DNA of 39,638 nt, taken from NCBI GenBank assembly GCA_016185125.1, contig JACPOC010000018.1, forward strand, positions 1-39,638. The letters run 5' to 3'. Positions 26,891 to 35,827 of the stretch are shown here, piece by piece (position 1 is the stretch's first letter; every line of letters starts with the position of its first letter). The stretch is from Bacteroidota bacterium (GTDB lineage: Bacteria > Bacteroidota > Bacteroidia > B-17B0 > Aurantibacillaceae). The translations under genes and the position numbers were made by a program. The notes below the pieces were generated by a model. It had not been told where the DNA came from. It worked only from the letters and a program-made list of their open reading frames with translations, and ran no database searches.

Positions 26891-26898
26891 TATCTTTG
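26891..26898 (+). promoter_or_regulatory. -7 box of the MATE transporter gene
   Basis: TATCTTTG is a perfect TAnnTTTG box, 10 bases before ATG 26909, so the leader would be only a few bases long. Confidence 0.55.
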
Positions 26899-26908
26899 CT
26901 TTCCTTAA

Positions 26909-28249
26909 ATGTTAAAACTCTTTAAAGATTCCCATACCAAAGAAACTATACACCTGGCATGGCCGCTGGTTATTACGCAGGTGGGGCATATTATCACCGG
27001 GATGGTGGACAATATTTTTTTGGGTCAAATTGGACCAACAGAACAAGCTGCCGGTATTTTATCAAACAATTTATATGTTCTGGTGCTGGTTTTTGGTATT
27101 GGTGTAAGCTATGCCTCCACGCCATTGGTTACCGCGGCTCATGAAAAGCATGATATTCTAAAAAAAGCCTCTCTTTTTAAAAATTCACTTTTCATGAATT
27201 TATTTATTGCTTCTTTTTGTTTTTTGGTATTGTTTTCGAGTGCCGGAGCTTTAAAATACATGAAGCAGCCCGCGGAAGTGATTGATCTTGCCTTACCGTT
27301 TTACGATGTACTTATTTTTTCAATTATACCCGTTTCGCTGTTTTTTACCTGTAAGCAATATTGCGAAGGCATGAGTAATACGCGTACCGCTTTGGTGATA
27401 AGTATTCTTGGAAACCTCCTCAATTGCGTATTAAACTATTGTTTAATATATGGCAAATGTGGTTTGCCTGCAATGGGTTATATGGGCTCTGCTTGGGCTA
27501 CTTTTACTGCCAGGCTTTTTATGGGAATTGTTTTTTTGATTGTTATTTTTAAATCTTCGGCTACCAATCAAATTTTAATAGTATACAAACTGGTTAAGGT
27601 TAATTGGGTTGAATTAAAAGAACTATTGCGGATTGGCATAAATTCCGGGCTCCAATTTACCTTTGAAGTGGCGGCCTTTGTGGTGGCGGGTTTAATGGCA
27701 GGCGTGTTTGGCAAAGAACAAATAGACGCTCACGGAATTGCCCTGAGTTTGGCCGCGTTTACATACATGTTTGGGAGTGGCATCAGCAGCGCGGCAACAA
27801 TTCGTGTTGGTATTTACAAAGCACAAAACGATTGGGTGAGTATTAAAGATGCAGGAATGTCGGCCATAAAACTGGTTATGTTTTTAATGGGTTGCTGCGG
27901 CATATTATTTTTAATATTAAGATCAATATTGCCTTTAACGTTCACAAAAAATAAGGAAATTGTTGAAATGACATCAAATTTACTGATTATTGCCGCTTTA
28001 TTTCAGTTATTCGATGGATTGCAGGTAACGGTAACCGGCATTTTACGGGGCCTGGAAGACGTAAAAGTGCCAACCGTTATCATACTTATTTGCTATTGGC
28101 TGATAGCCTTGCCTTTAGCCTATTTTTTAGCTTTTAATCTGCAAATGGAAACGGTAGGAATTTGGATTGCTTTATTAGTAAGCTTAATTATTGTAGCTAT
28201 TAGTTTGTACTGGCGTTTCAGGTTTATTTTAAAGAAGCATTTGAATTAA
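26909..28249 (+). CDS. MATE family efflux transporter
   Basis: A 446-aa inner-membrane antiporter that exports drugs or metabolites against Na+ or H+. It has about 12 hydrophobic segments in two similar halves. The N-terminal signature AWPLVITQVGHIITGMVDNIFLGQIG and the second-half start GINSGLQFTFEVAAFVVAGLMAG are typical of the MatE domain (NorM-like branch). The ATG is placed 10 bases after a perfect -7 box. It stands alone; the next gene is convergent. The substrate cannot be predicted. Confidence 0.93.
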   Translation: MLKLFKDSHTKETIHLAWPLVITQVGHIITGMVDNIFLGQIGPTEQAAGILSNNLYVLVLVFGIGVSYASTPLVTAAHEKHDILKKASLFKNSLFMNLFIASFCFLVLFSSAGALKYMKQPAEVIDLALPFYDVLIFSIIPVSLFFTCKQYCEGMSNTRTALVISILGNLLNCVLNYCLIYGKCGLPAMGYMGSAWATFTARLFMGIVFLIVIFKSSATNQILIVYKLVKVNWVELKELLRIGINSGLQFTFEVAAFVVAGLMAGVFGKEQIDAHGIALSLAAFTYMFGSGISSAATIRVGIYKAQNDWVSIKDAGMSAIKLVMFLMGCCGILFLILRSILPLTFTKNKEIVEMTSNLLIIAALFQLFDGLQVTVTGILRGLEDVKVPTVIILICYWLIALPLAYFLAFNLQMETVGIWIALLVSLIIVAISLYWRFRFILKKHLN

Positions 28250-28472
28250 TACAATCCCTCAATATAAAACCGTCCAATAAACCTGTTATTTGTTTTAGGA
28301 TTTAAACGTACCTTAATAGGTAACAGCATTAATTTTTTAAATTGTTTTTGGGCATTCTAATTTTAATTTAAAGTAACTGAAAATGAAATACTTATGAATA
28401 TTAAAACGAGAATGGAGCAGGGAAGAAGGCGCGGTAAAATAATACAAAAAGAGTAAAAAAGGGCAATAAAAC

Positions 28473-30839
28473 CTATTTTTGGCCGTAGCCCTTGCCATAA
28501 CCGTAGCCATAACCGTAGCCATAACTGTAGCCGTAACCCTGGTAATAGTACCGATTGCCCAAAGTTTTAACACCATTGAGTAAAAGTGAAATGTTTGTAA
28601 GATTGTTGTTTGCAATCAGGTCTTCAATAAAAGTAATTACGCGTTTGGTGCTTGATCGTGTGTTTAATACAAAAATGGAGGCATCTACATATTGTATGAG
28701 GTAAACCGAATCGGATAAGAGGCCGGCCGGAGGTGTATCAATGATAACGTAATCAAAATTAGCTTTGGCATATTCGATCAATTCCTTCATTTTTTCAGCC
28801 AATACCAATTCTGAGGGATTGGGTGGAATAGGGCCGGCGAACATGCAATATAAATTAGGAATATTAGTTTCAGTAATAATCTCTTCTAAAGAATTTTGAC
28901 CGGTAATAAAAGTAGTAATGCCTTTTGTTTGAGCCGGAACATTGAAGCGTTTAAAAATCCGTGGTTTATGAAGATCGAGTTCCAGTAAAATGGTTTTTTT
29001 ACCGCTTTTGGATAAGGTGGTGGCCAAATTGGTGCTGGTAAAGGTTTTCCCTTCGCCCGGTAAAAAAGAAGTGACTAAAAAAGTTTTGGCATTAACGCCC
29101 ACATTGGCATATTGTAAATTAGTACGGAAGTTGCGGAAGGATTCTGAAACGGCGGAGGTGGGACTATTTTCCACTACAATTCCCTCGTCAGCTCCCCCTT
29201 TAATGTAAGGTAAAACCCCTATAAGGGGAAGATCGGTTAATTCTTTTAAATGTTCAACAGTTTTTATTTTAGAAAGTAAAAATGTTCTAATTACAATAAT
29301 TAATAAGGTTAGTAAAAGACCAACTGTTAAAAACTGTTTTTCAAGGGCGGGTTTATTAGGGGAGTCGATTCCTGCAAAACGGGGAGATTCAACAATTTTA
29401 ATATCCGGTATAATGCTGGCACGTGCAATTTTTGTACTGGCTTTTTTCTCTAAAAGAAAATTATATAATTGCTCACTTACCGTGGCCTTGCGTTGAATAT
29501 TTAAAATATCGCGTTGTTTGCCGGGAATTGTTTTGGCGTTGTTGATGTAATTGGTAATTTCCTTGTTTACACTTTCCGTTTGCATGGCAATGGCTTTACG
29601 CGTATTATTTATGTAAACCAATAAATCCTGTTTGGTTTTTTTAATACTGGTTTTAAGGTCGGTTATTAAAGGATTTGTTTCCTTTACTACATTATACAAC
29701 CCGTTTAATTGAATCTGTTTATTGTAAAGATCATTTACCGCCTGCAACATAAAACCGCTTTTTTCTGTAACAAAAATGTTAGGCGGAAGAAACTGCGGAT
29801 CTTTATCTTCAATAATGTATTTTTCAAGGTCGTTTAAAGCGTCTTGCTGAAGCTTTAAAGAAGATTTTTGATTGTCGTATTGGCCAATTTTGCTTAAAAA
29901 ATCACTCTGCTCCCAATCTAAATTAATAATAGATTTTTTTTCCTTATAATTCTGCATGGTATCTTCAATGCTTTTAAGGGCAAAGCTTATTTCGCTCAAT
30001 TGCCTGTCTATATAAGAAATTGTGCGGTCATTCAAATCATATTTTGATTGTAATTTGCTTTCGGCATAAACCGTGTTAAGGGTATCTAAAATAAGAACCG
30101 CTCGTTCCGGTAAAACATCTTTTAAATCAATTTTTAAAATTTGCGTATAATCAGGGTTTTCTACGGTAAGATTTTGTCTAATGTTTTGAATCAAGTAATC
30201 TTGGCTATGAATACTGAACTGGTAAAAAATATTTTTGAGAGCATCGGCTGTTTTTTCGGCCAGGTTTTCCGATTTTATTACTTTAATGGGCAAATCAAGG
30301 TCTACCAATTCAACTCCAAATTCACCCTTTTTTTGTTGTTTAACCCCGTTTTGCTCGTAACTTATTTCATAATGCTGAAAATCAATAACTCTGAAATCAA
30401 ATAGTTGTTCGTAAAAAGCAGGATTGATGCTGTTTACCACTATTTTATAAGGCATGCCACTAAATTGCTCAGTAGTTCTAACCTTGCCAACAATAAAATA
30501 GGAAACCTGTATTTTATCAAGCAGTTTATCCACTACTTTTTTTGAGAGATCGTATGATTGCAGAATACGTGTTTCGTTGAGGTTATCTACATAAGAAGCG
30601 CTTGAGTAAAAATTAGCATCGGTAACTACATTATTCTGGTAATAAGTATCGTTATTTTTTAATAAAAATTCGGTAGAAGCCTTATAAATATTGGTTAAAC
30701 GGTAAACATAAAAGGAGCCCGCGGCATAAAAAAGAGGTAAAATAACTAAAGGAACCCACCAGTTTGATTTAAGTATACGCAAGATAAGACTTACGTCCTT
30801 TTGCGATAATATTCCTTGTTTTTTTTTTAAATTAGCCAC
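28473..30839 (-). CDS. Wzc-like polysaccharide co-polymerase / tyrosine autokinase
   Basis: 788-aa inner-membrane protein that sets chain length and drives export of capsule or exopolysaccharide. The N-terminal Wzz domain has a first helix at about 28-50 (WWVPLVILPLFYAAGSFYVY), then a long coiled-coil periplasmic part (250-430) and a second helix near 515-535. The cytoplasmic BY-kinase domain has Walker A FLPGEGKT (about 593), Walker A' LLELDLHKPR and Walker B YVIIDTPP (about 698). The C-terminus is a tyrosine tail with 11 Tyr in about 25 residues, mostly Gly-Tyr repeats, the expected autophosphorylation site. No Wza-type exporter gene is in the window. It has its own -7 box and is divergent from the exosortase operon. 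Confidence 0.93.
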   Translation of the reverse strand: MANLKKKQGILSQKDVSLILRILKSNWWVPLVILPLFYAAGSFYVYRLTNIYKASTEFLLKNNDTYYQNNVVTDANFYSSASYVDNLNETRILQSYDLSKKVVDKLLDKIQVSYFIVGKVRTTEQFSGMPYKIVVNSINPAFYEQLFDFRVIDFQHYEISYEQNGVKQQKKGEFGVELVDLDLPIKVIKSENLAEKTADALKNIFYQFSIHSQDYLIQNIRQNLTVENPDYTQILKIDLKDVLPERAVLILDTLNTVYAESKLQSKYDLNDRTISYIDRQLSEISFALKSIEDTMQNYKEKKSIINLDWEQSDFLSKIGQYDNQKSSLKLQQDALNDLEKYIIEDKDPQFLPPNIFVTEKSGFMLQAVNDLYNKQIQLNGLYNVVKETNPLITDLKTSIKKTKQDLLVYINNTRKAIAMQTESVNKEITNYINNAKTIPGKQRDILNIQRKATVSEQLYNFLLEKKASTKIARASIIPDIKIVESPRFAGIDSPNKPALEKQFLTVGLLLTLLIIVIRTFLLSKIKTVEHLKELTDLPLIGVLPYIKGGADEGIVVENSPTSAVSESFRNFRTNLQYANVGVNAKTFLVTSFLPGEGKTFTSTNLATTLSKSGKKTILLELDLHKPRIFKRFNVPAQTKGITTFITGQNSLEEIITETNIPNLYCMFAGPIPPNPSELVLAEKMKELIEYAKANFDYVIIDTPPAGLLSDSVYLIQYVDASIFVLNTRSSTKRVITFIEDLIANNNLTNISLLLNGVKTLGNRYYYQGYGYSYGYGYGYGYGKGYGQK
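28481..28542 (-). repeat. 12-base tandem repeat coding the Gly-Tyr tail
   Basis: About four imperfect copies of a 12-base unit (plus strand CGTAGCCATAAC) encode the GYGY tail of the Wzc-like kinase. Two inner copies are identical. The unit length is a multiple of three, so copy number can change without a frameshift. Confidence 0.75.
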
Positions 30840-30857
30840 ATCAATATTTAATCACCG

Positions 30858-30865
30858 CAAATATA
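30858..30865 (-). promoter_or_regulatory. -7 box of the Wzc-like gene
   Basis: TATATTTG on the minus strand is a perfect match, 18 bases before the ATG at 30839. Confidence 0.6.
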
Positions 30866-30983
30866 GGTTTTATAGCTTAAAGATGATATTTTTTATTCTT
30901 CATATATCTATATCGCTGTAAATGTAAAACATAAGTTGATTAGTAAATATTACCGCAGAAAAAGAAATTAATAAGAATGGATA

Positions 30984-31014
30984 TTGATGGAATGCAATAA
31001 CTTTTGTATATTTA
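30984..31014 (+). promoter_or_regulatory. Promoter of the PID-CTERM/exosortase operon
   Basis: TTG at 30984-30986 and TATATTTA at 31007-31014 are 20 bases apart, close to the Bacteroidota -33/-7 arrangement. ATG 31026 follows 11 bases later. The upstream ATG at 30984 lies inside the promoter and is not the start. Confidence 0.5.
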
Positions 31015-31025
31015 CAATTTTTAAA

Positions 31026-31244
31026 ATGAAAACATTTAAGGCAGGTATATTATTTTTAGTTTTTTTTTGTTTGAGTCAGGTTGTATTATCAGCCCCACCA
31101 CCGCCTCCGGCAGGAATGCCCGGTTGTTGGCCTCCACCTTGCATACCAATTGATGGAGGTATTTCTGTTTTAATTGCCGCCGGTGCTGCTTATGGCGCTA
31201 AAAAGCTGTATAATTCCCGTAAAAAGCCATCCAAAATCTCTTAA
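31026..31244 (+). CDS. Mini-protein with PID-CTERM-like sorting signal
   Basis: 72 aa. Residues 1-23 form a signal peptide (ending VLSA), followed by a proline- and cysteine-rich linker (PPPPPAGMPGCWPPPC). The C-terminus shows the tripartite sorting layout: PIDGG motif at 41-45, hydrophobic segment 46-57 (ISVLIAAGAAYG) and a basic tail (KKLYNSRKKPSK). This matches what is called the PID-CTERM signal, handled by a cognate exosortase. The exosortase gene starts 12 bases downstream. The mature part between signals is only about 18 residues, so it may be a structural peptide, a regulator or a pilot substrate. Start chosen for signal peptide and promoter distance. Confidence 0.82.
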   Translation: MKTFKAGILFLVFFCLSQVVLSAPPPPPAGMPGCWPPPCIPIDGGISVLIAAGAAYGAKKLYNSRKKPSKIS

Positions 31245-31256
31245 TTTATGCTTTAA

Positions 31257-31784
31257 ATGAAGGCTCTTTTAAAGCAAAACGCCTTTACGAGATTTATTTG
31301 CATTTCAGGTTTTTTATATCTTTTTCTCTATCTTATTTATCAATTTGTTGTAAAAAAGTATACTTATTACGATCAAAAATTTATAGGTTCCATTATTCAA
31401 GCTGCAGATTATCTTGTTAAACTTGTTGGATACCATACGTTTATGGTGTTGCAAGACCGTGATTTACAGGTAATTGGCTTGGATGGCGGAACCGGCGTTT
31501 GGGTGGGTTCCAATTGCAATGCCATCACTTTATTTAGCCTTTTTGCCGTGTTTATTATTGCCTATCCCGGACATCATAAAAGTAAATTATGGTTTGTTCC
31601 GGCGGGTATTATTGCCATTCATATCTTAAATATTTTAAGGGTTGTGGCTCTTATGTTTATTAATTTAAAGGCTCCTGAATATCTTTCCTTTAATCATACC
31701 TATACGTTTACCTTCCTTGTTTATGCTTTTATTTTTTGGCTTTGGATGGTATGGATCAATAAGTTTTCGCACAAACAGAATTAG
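31257..31784 (+). CDS. Exosortase/archaeosortase family protein (probably XrtX type)
   Basis: A 175-aa multi-spanning membrane transpeptidase-like protein. The active-site residues are present: C87 (GSNCNAITLF), R128 (LNILRVVAL) and H147 (FNHTYTF). Exosortases cut C-terminal sorting signals of exported proteins and are usually linked to exopolysaccharide genes. This protein lacks extra domains and is short, as in the Bacteroidota types. It directly follows its likely substrate gene (12-base gap), is followed by a small membrane protein, and lies opposite a Wzc-like kinase. The subtype name XrtX is from memory of the PID-CTERM pairing and is less sure than the family. Confidence 0.87.
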   Translation: MKALLKQNAFTRFICISGFLYLFLYLIYQFVVKKYTYYDQKFIGSIIQAADYLVKLVGYHTFMVLQDRDLQVIGLDGGTGVWVGSNCNAITLFSLFAVFIIAYPGHHKSKLWFVPAGIIAIHILNILRVVALMFINLKAPEYLSFNHTYTFTFLVYAFIFWLWMVWINKFSHKQN

Positions 31785-31884
31785 GTTAAAAATGAGATAT
31801 TTACATCCCCATCACTCATTCAAAAACCTCCTTTTATTCACACAATTACCTTAAATTTATAGTTCAATAATTGCTATCTGTTCA

Positions 31885-32391
31885 ATGAATATTAAGCGAC
31901 TTATTATTTTTATGCTTCTCTTTGCTTTTGCAGGTTATTTTCGCGAGCGTTTTTTTGAACACATGAATATTATTTTGGCAAGCGTTTACCGAGGCACGGA
32001 TGAATATGCCAATTTACATATCACCATTCCGCTAATAATGAAGCCTTTTAGGTATTGGTCGTACCCTGCACTGTATTACTCAAAATATGTATTTACATTT
32101 TTATGGACAGTCTTGTTTTTTTTATTGAGTTATTATACCATCAACTATACTTCCTCAAATAAAATTATTAATAAATATCTGGTGGGTGTTTATCTTAGTT
32201 TAATAATCATTGCAGGCTTGTCAATGGGCATAGGCTATATCATTAACAGCACTTTAAAAAACGATGAATACACCCTCAGCCGATGGTTATTAGGCATTGC
32301 ACAATCTCCAATTATTTGCTTAATTTTATTGGCTGCAGAAAACCTTTATACAAAATCATTTTATTCACATCATAAAAATAAATCTCTATGA
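31885..32391 (+). CDS. Small membrane protein associated with the exosortase
   Basis: 168 aa with about four hydrophobic segments (1-18, 68-88, 98-122, 138-157) and charged loops ([12 protein letters not shown] near 17; [16 protein letters not shown]). I recall similar proteins next to this exosortase type in Bacteroidota (XrtX-associated membrane protein). No catalytic motif is visible. It begins 100 bases after the exosortase gene and its TGA overlaps the glyA ATG (ATGA). It may be an exosortase partner or an assembly factor. Confidence 0.7.
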   Translation: MNIKRLIIFMLLFAFAGYFRERFFEHMNIILASVYRGTDEYANLHITIPLIMKPFRYWSYPALYYSKYVFTFLWTVLFFLLSYYTINYTSSNKIINKYLVGVYLSLIIIAGLSMGIGYIINSTLKNDEYTLSRWLLGIAQSPIICLILLAAENLYTKSFYSHHKNKSL

Positions 32392-33665
32392 TCTCAAAAG
32401 ATACTACCGTTTTTAAATTAATAAAAGAAGAATTACACCGGCAAACAGAAGGCATTGAATTAATTGCCAGCGAAAATTATGTAAGCGACCAAGTGATGAA
32501 AGCCATGGGAAGCGTATTAACCAATAAGTATGCCGAAGGGTTACCTTTTAAACGTTATTACGGAGGTTGCGAAGTGGTAGATAAAGTAGAACAATTAGCC
32601 ATTGACCGCGCAAAGGAATTATACGGCGCGGCTTGGGTAAATGTGCAGCCTCATTCGGGCGCGCAGGCAAACGCGGCAGTAATGCTTGCCTGTTTAAAAC
32701 CGGGCGATACCATTTTAGGTTTAGACCTTTCGCATGGCGGACATTTAACGCATGGCTCTCACGTAAATTTTTCGGGTAAATTATATAACCCCACTTTTTA
32801 CGGAGTTGAAAAAGAAACGGGTTTAATTAATTACGATACTTTAGAAGCAACCGCTAAAAAGGAAAAGCCTAAAATGATCATCTGCGGAGCAAGCGCATAC
32901 TCTCGTGATTGGGATTATAAGCGATTAAGGACGATTGCCGATGAAGTGGACGCTATTTTATTTGCCGATATTTCTCATCCCAGCGGATTAATAGCCAAAG
33001 GAATTTTAAATGATCCTATGCCGCATTGCCATATCATTAGCACCACCACACATAAAACATTACGCGGGCCAAGAGGCGGAATGATTATGATGGGAAAAGA
33101 TTTTTTAAATCCCTTCGGCGAAAAAACTCCTAAAGGCGAAACAAAAATGATGAGTACTTTATTGGATATGGCTGTATTTCCTGGAACACAGGGCGGACCG
33201 TTAGAGCACGTGATTGCCGCTAAAGCAGTTGCTTACGGCGAGGCATTAACAGATGATTACATGCATTATTGCGTACAATTAGTAAAAAACTCGCAAGCCA
33301 TGGCTAAAGGTTTTACTGATCTTGGTTATAATATTGTTTCCAAAGGCACCGATAATCACATGTTTTTAATTGACTTGAGAAATAAAAACCTTACCGGAAA
33401 AGAAGCGCTGGCTGCTTTGGAGCAGGTAAATATTACGGTAAATAAAAACATGGTTCCTTTTGATGATAAATCAGCTTTTGTAACATCCGGCATCCGCATA
33501 GGTTCGCCTGCTATTACAACCCGGGGTTTAAAAGAAAAGGAGTGTTTGAAAATTGTTGAACTTCTTGACCATGTTTTAATGAATAAAGATAATCCTAAAG
33601 AATTGGCAAAAGTTAAAAAGAAAGTAAATACCATGATGGTGAAATATCCTTTGTTTAAAGGGTAA
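32388..33665 (+). CDS. glyA: Serine hydroxymethyltransferase
   Basis: PLP enzyme that converts serine and tetrahydrofolate to glycine and 5,10-methylene-THF, feeding one-carbon metabolism. [20 protein letters not shown] opens the protein, [18 protein letters not shown] follows, and the PLP lysine is K223 in [13 protein letters not shown]. 425 aa is standard. The ATG overlaps the end of the exosortase-associated gene by 4 bases, so this housekeeping enzyme is translationally tied to the sorting operon. The next gene starts at the base after its stop. Confidence 0.96.
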   Translation: MISKDTTVFKLIKEELHRQTEGIELIASENYVSDQVMKAMGSVLTNKYAEGLPFKRYYGGCEVVDKVEQLAIDRAKELYGAAWVNVQPHSGAQANAAVMLACLKPGDTILGLDLSHGGHLTHGSHVNFSGKLYNPTFYGVEKETGLINYDTLEATAKKEKPKMIICGASAYSRDWDYKRLRTIADEVDAILFADISHPSGLIAKGILNDPMPHCHIISTTTHKTLRGPRGGMIMMGKDFLNPFGEKTPKGETKMMSTLLDMAVFPGTQGGPLEHVIAAKAVAYGEALTDDYMHYCVQLVKNSQAMAKGFTDLGYNIVSKGTDNHMFLIDLRNKNLTGKEALAALEQVNITVNKNMVPFDDKSAFVTSGIRIGSPAITTRGLKEKECLKIVELLDHVLMNKDNPKELAKVKKKVNTMMVKYPLFKG

Positions 33666-34743
33666 GTGAAGCTACTCACGATCATATTATTTCTGAGTGC
33701 TTTCAACCTCAGTTCAAATACCGACTCTACAAAAAAGTTGCGAAAATTTTTATTTCTGCCCATTGTATTTAAATCTCCTGAAACCGGATTGTCCGGAGGA
33801 ATTTCGGCAGGGTATAATTTTAAAACTACAAATAAAGAAGATACCCTAACCCGATCATCAATTATACAAGGTGTTACTTTATTTACAAAACGAGGACAAA
33901 ATGTTCAGGCATTGGATGTTGCCATTTATTTTCCGCTCGAAAAGAATATCCTTTACCTGCAGAGCTCTCATGCTTATTACCCTGATAAATTTTGGGGTTT
34001 GGGCCCTAAAACAGCAGATAAATGGCAGGAACGTTATATTTTTGAACAGTTTTATTTTTTTCCGCATTATAAATATCAATTTAAAAAACACTTTTTTATT
34101 GGGGTGCTGTATGAATTTCAAAAAGTATTCAACATTAGTTATAAAAAATATGGCATTTTTGATACAACCTTTTTTCCGGGAAAAAGTGAATACAAGACTT
34201 CCGGAGCAGGGGGGCAGCTTTAGTCATGATACCCGAAATAAAGCGTATTGGCCTACCAAGGGTTTATTTTCGCAGGTTACTTTTACAGGATTTAATACAG
34301 TTTTTTTTAGTGATTTTAATTATGGAAAGATGATAATTGACATTAGATATTTTAAAACGGTTTTTAAAAATCAGGTTTTCGCCTTTCAGTTTTATTCTTT
34401 TAGTACATTTGGCCGGCCACCTTTAAGAGACTTGGCCGCGCTTGGTGGCCAAACTAATTTAAGAGGTATTTATAATGGCAGGTATCGTGATAATAATTTT
34501 TACAGTTTTATTGGGGAGTACCGAGTGCCTGTATATAAACGTTTTGCCTGTGTGTTTTTTGCGGGTTTTGGAAGCGTTTACAATTCTATTAATCAAATAA
34601 CAGCAGAGGATGTTAAAGGTAGTTACGGCGGAGGGCTTAGATACGCCTTGCTTAAAAAAGAAAGACTAAACCTTAGGCTCGATTATGGTTATAGCAACCG
34701 CCACAACAAAGGATTTTATTTTACAGTAGCGGAATGCTTTTAA
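33666..34743 (+). pseudogene. Omp85/BamA-like outer-membrane barrel, frameshifted
   Basis: The first frame (33666-34223) has a signal peptide and the start of a surface-antigen barrel (KSPETGLSGGISAGYNF) and stops at TAG 34221. The barrel continues in the next frame from about 34209 to 34743: SFSHDTRNKAYWPTKGLF, LGGQTNLRGIYNGRYRD (the family LRG-RD loop motif) and a closing strand ending in Phe. Removing one G from the G6 run at 34209-34214 joins both into one protein of about 358 aa. There are no POTRA repeats, so it is a short barrel-only member. The start is GTG directly after the glyA stop. The break may be an assembly error, decay or phase variation. Confidence 0.85.
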
Positions 34744-34754
34744 TCAAAAGAATT

Positions 34755-34775
34755 CCTCGAAGCTTTGCTTCGGGG
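34755..34775. repeat. Hairpin, CCTCGAAGC type
   Basis: CCTCGAAGC and GCTTCGGGG pair (one wobble) around TTT. It lies 11 bases after the barrel gene stop and could end transcription, though no T run follows. A sister hairpin lies at 34876-34895. Confidence 0.6.
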
Positions 34776-34792
34776 TTTGTGTTGCTATTTTG

Positions 34793-34859
34793 GCCACAAA
34801 TTTCACGAATTAACAATGTCGATTTATTATTGATAGGTGAAATTAGTGAAATTTGTGGC
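34793..34859. repeat. Inverted repeat GCCACAAATTTCAC
   Basis: Arms at 34793-34811 and 34841-34859 match in 18 of 19 bases, with 14 perfect outer pairs, around a 29-base centre. Such ACAAATT-CAC palindromes are common between genes in Bacteroidota. Confidence 0.75.
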
Positions 34860-34875
34860 GAATATTACACCGATA

Positions 34876-34895
34876 CCTCGAGGCTCGCCTCGGGG
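34876..34895. repeat. Hairpin, CCTCGAGGC type
   Basis: CCTCGAGGC and GCCTCGGGG pair (one wobble) around TC. It has the same design as the hairpin at 34755 and flanks the inverted repeat on the other side. Confidence 0.6.
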
Positions 34896-34938
34896 TTATT
34901 CATTACATTCAGATTTTTTTTACGAAACAAAAATTATT

Positions 34939-35790
34939 CTAAATTTCAAACTCCATCTTAGTTAATTCTTTCTCCTGAGATTTTAATCCAATGGTATATT
35001 TTCCTTTTGCTAAACCTTTAACCGGTACATTTAACTCATAGTTTTCATTGGCGCATGCTTTTAGCCATTGCGATTTTATTAAACAAACTTCCTTCCCGTT
35101 TTTATCCAACAGAAACAAAGTAACATACCCATCGCTAGGATTGCTGTAATTTAATTTACCTTTTAATTTTTGAGGGAAAGTAACCATGGCTCCCGATTGA
35201 TATACAAATACTTTTGATAGAATAGTATACCATGGCAGTGGTTCGTTTTTTAAGCCCGCTACTAATTTCCTGAGCGGTAACGCCAAAGAATCATTAACTC
35301 CCGCAATATTTGCAGTTAGCTTTTTATCGCTGATAGCCCAAATGGCTTGCTGCTCTATGTTTTCATCAAATGTACTCACGTTTAAAAATCGCGCAAGCGT
35401 TACCAGGGCGCTATCAGCCAGTTTATTTATTGCATAGCTGGCGTTTTGCTGGGGGCTGTGATTGGAAGCCTGACAGCAATAACCTTTCACCTTCACCCAT
35501 TTATTTTCTAACGATGAAAGTAAAATGGTTTCTTCCTTTACAATTAATATATCCTGATTTTTATCATCACAGGAATTTAACCTTCGCCCCGCTTCCACAA
35601 CCACTATTAATGAATCCGGGCTACTATTAATTAGATTGAGATTGATGCAATAGCCCTGATAGCCTCCCCTGCTGAGGGCCTTTGCCTTTACCAAGCGGGC
35701 ATCAATAGCCTTTTGCAAGTTTAATTTTTTGTGCTTCGCATTCATTGAAAATGAAAACAAAAGCGCGCTGATAATAATTAAATAATTCAT
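34939..35790 (-). CDS. Secreted protein of unknown function
   Basis: 283 aa with a signal peptide (1-18, ending SMNAK). The body has two parts. About 25-190 contains cysteines in suggestive places (YQGYCINLN, LNSCDD, YCCQASNHS), a segment QQNASYAI, and helices (about 110-190). About 195-283 is strand-rich with an immunoglobulin-like ending (KGKYTIGLKSQEKELTKMEFEI). I do not recognise a named family. Unusually for this phylum, the ATG is preceded by a full AAAGGAGGG ribosome-binding site. It is divergent from the nucleoside transporter and stands alone. Confidence 0.75.
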   Translation of the reverse strand: MNYLIIISALLFSFSMNAKHKKLNLQKAIDARLVKAKALSRGGYQGYCINLNLINSSPDSLIVVVEAGRRLNSCDDKNQDILIVKEETILLSSLENKWVKVKGYCCQASNHSPQQNASYAINKLADSALVTLARFLNVSTFDENIEQQAIWAISDKKLTANIAGVNDSLALPLRKLVAGLKNEPLPWYTILSKVFVYQSGAMVTFPQKLKGKLNYSNPSDGYVTLFLLDKNGKEVCLIKSQWLKACANENYELNVPVKGLAKGKYTIGLKSQEKELTKMEFEI

Positions 35791-35794
35791 AATT

Positions 35795-35803
35795 CCCTCC
35801 TTT
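35795..35803 (-). promoter_or_regulatory. Strong Shine-Dalgarno site of the secreted protein gene
   Basis: AAAGGAGGG on the minus strand, 4 bases before the ATG at 35790. Strong SD sites are rare in Bacteroidota and none as strong stands before the other genes I checked here. Confidence 0.7.
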
Positions 35804-35827
35804 TAAATAATAAGTCAAAACAAATAC

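Noticed and set aside
28481-28542. Short regular repeats considered as a CRISPR array
   Set aside because: The units are 12 bases with no spacers and lie inside a coding sequence.
28337-28615. Minus-strand frame reading MATVMATVMARATAK
   Set aside because: It is the Gly-Tyr repeat of the Wzc-like kinase read in another frame.
34734-34961. Plus-strand frame of 75 codons after the barrel gene
   Set aside because: It runs through the palindromic hairpins and the end of the opposite gene; its translation is only that of the repeats.
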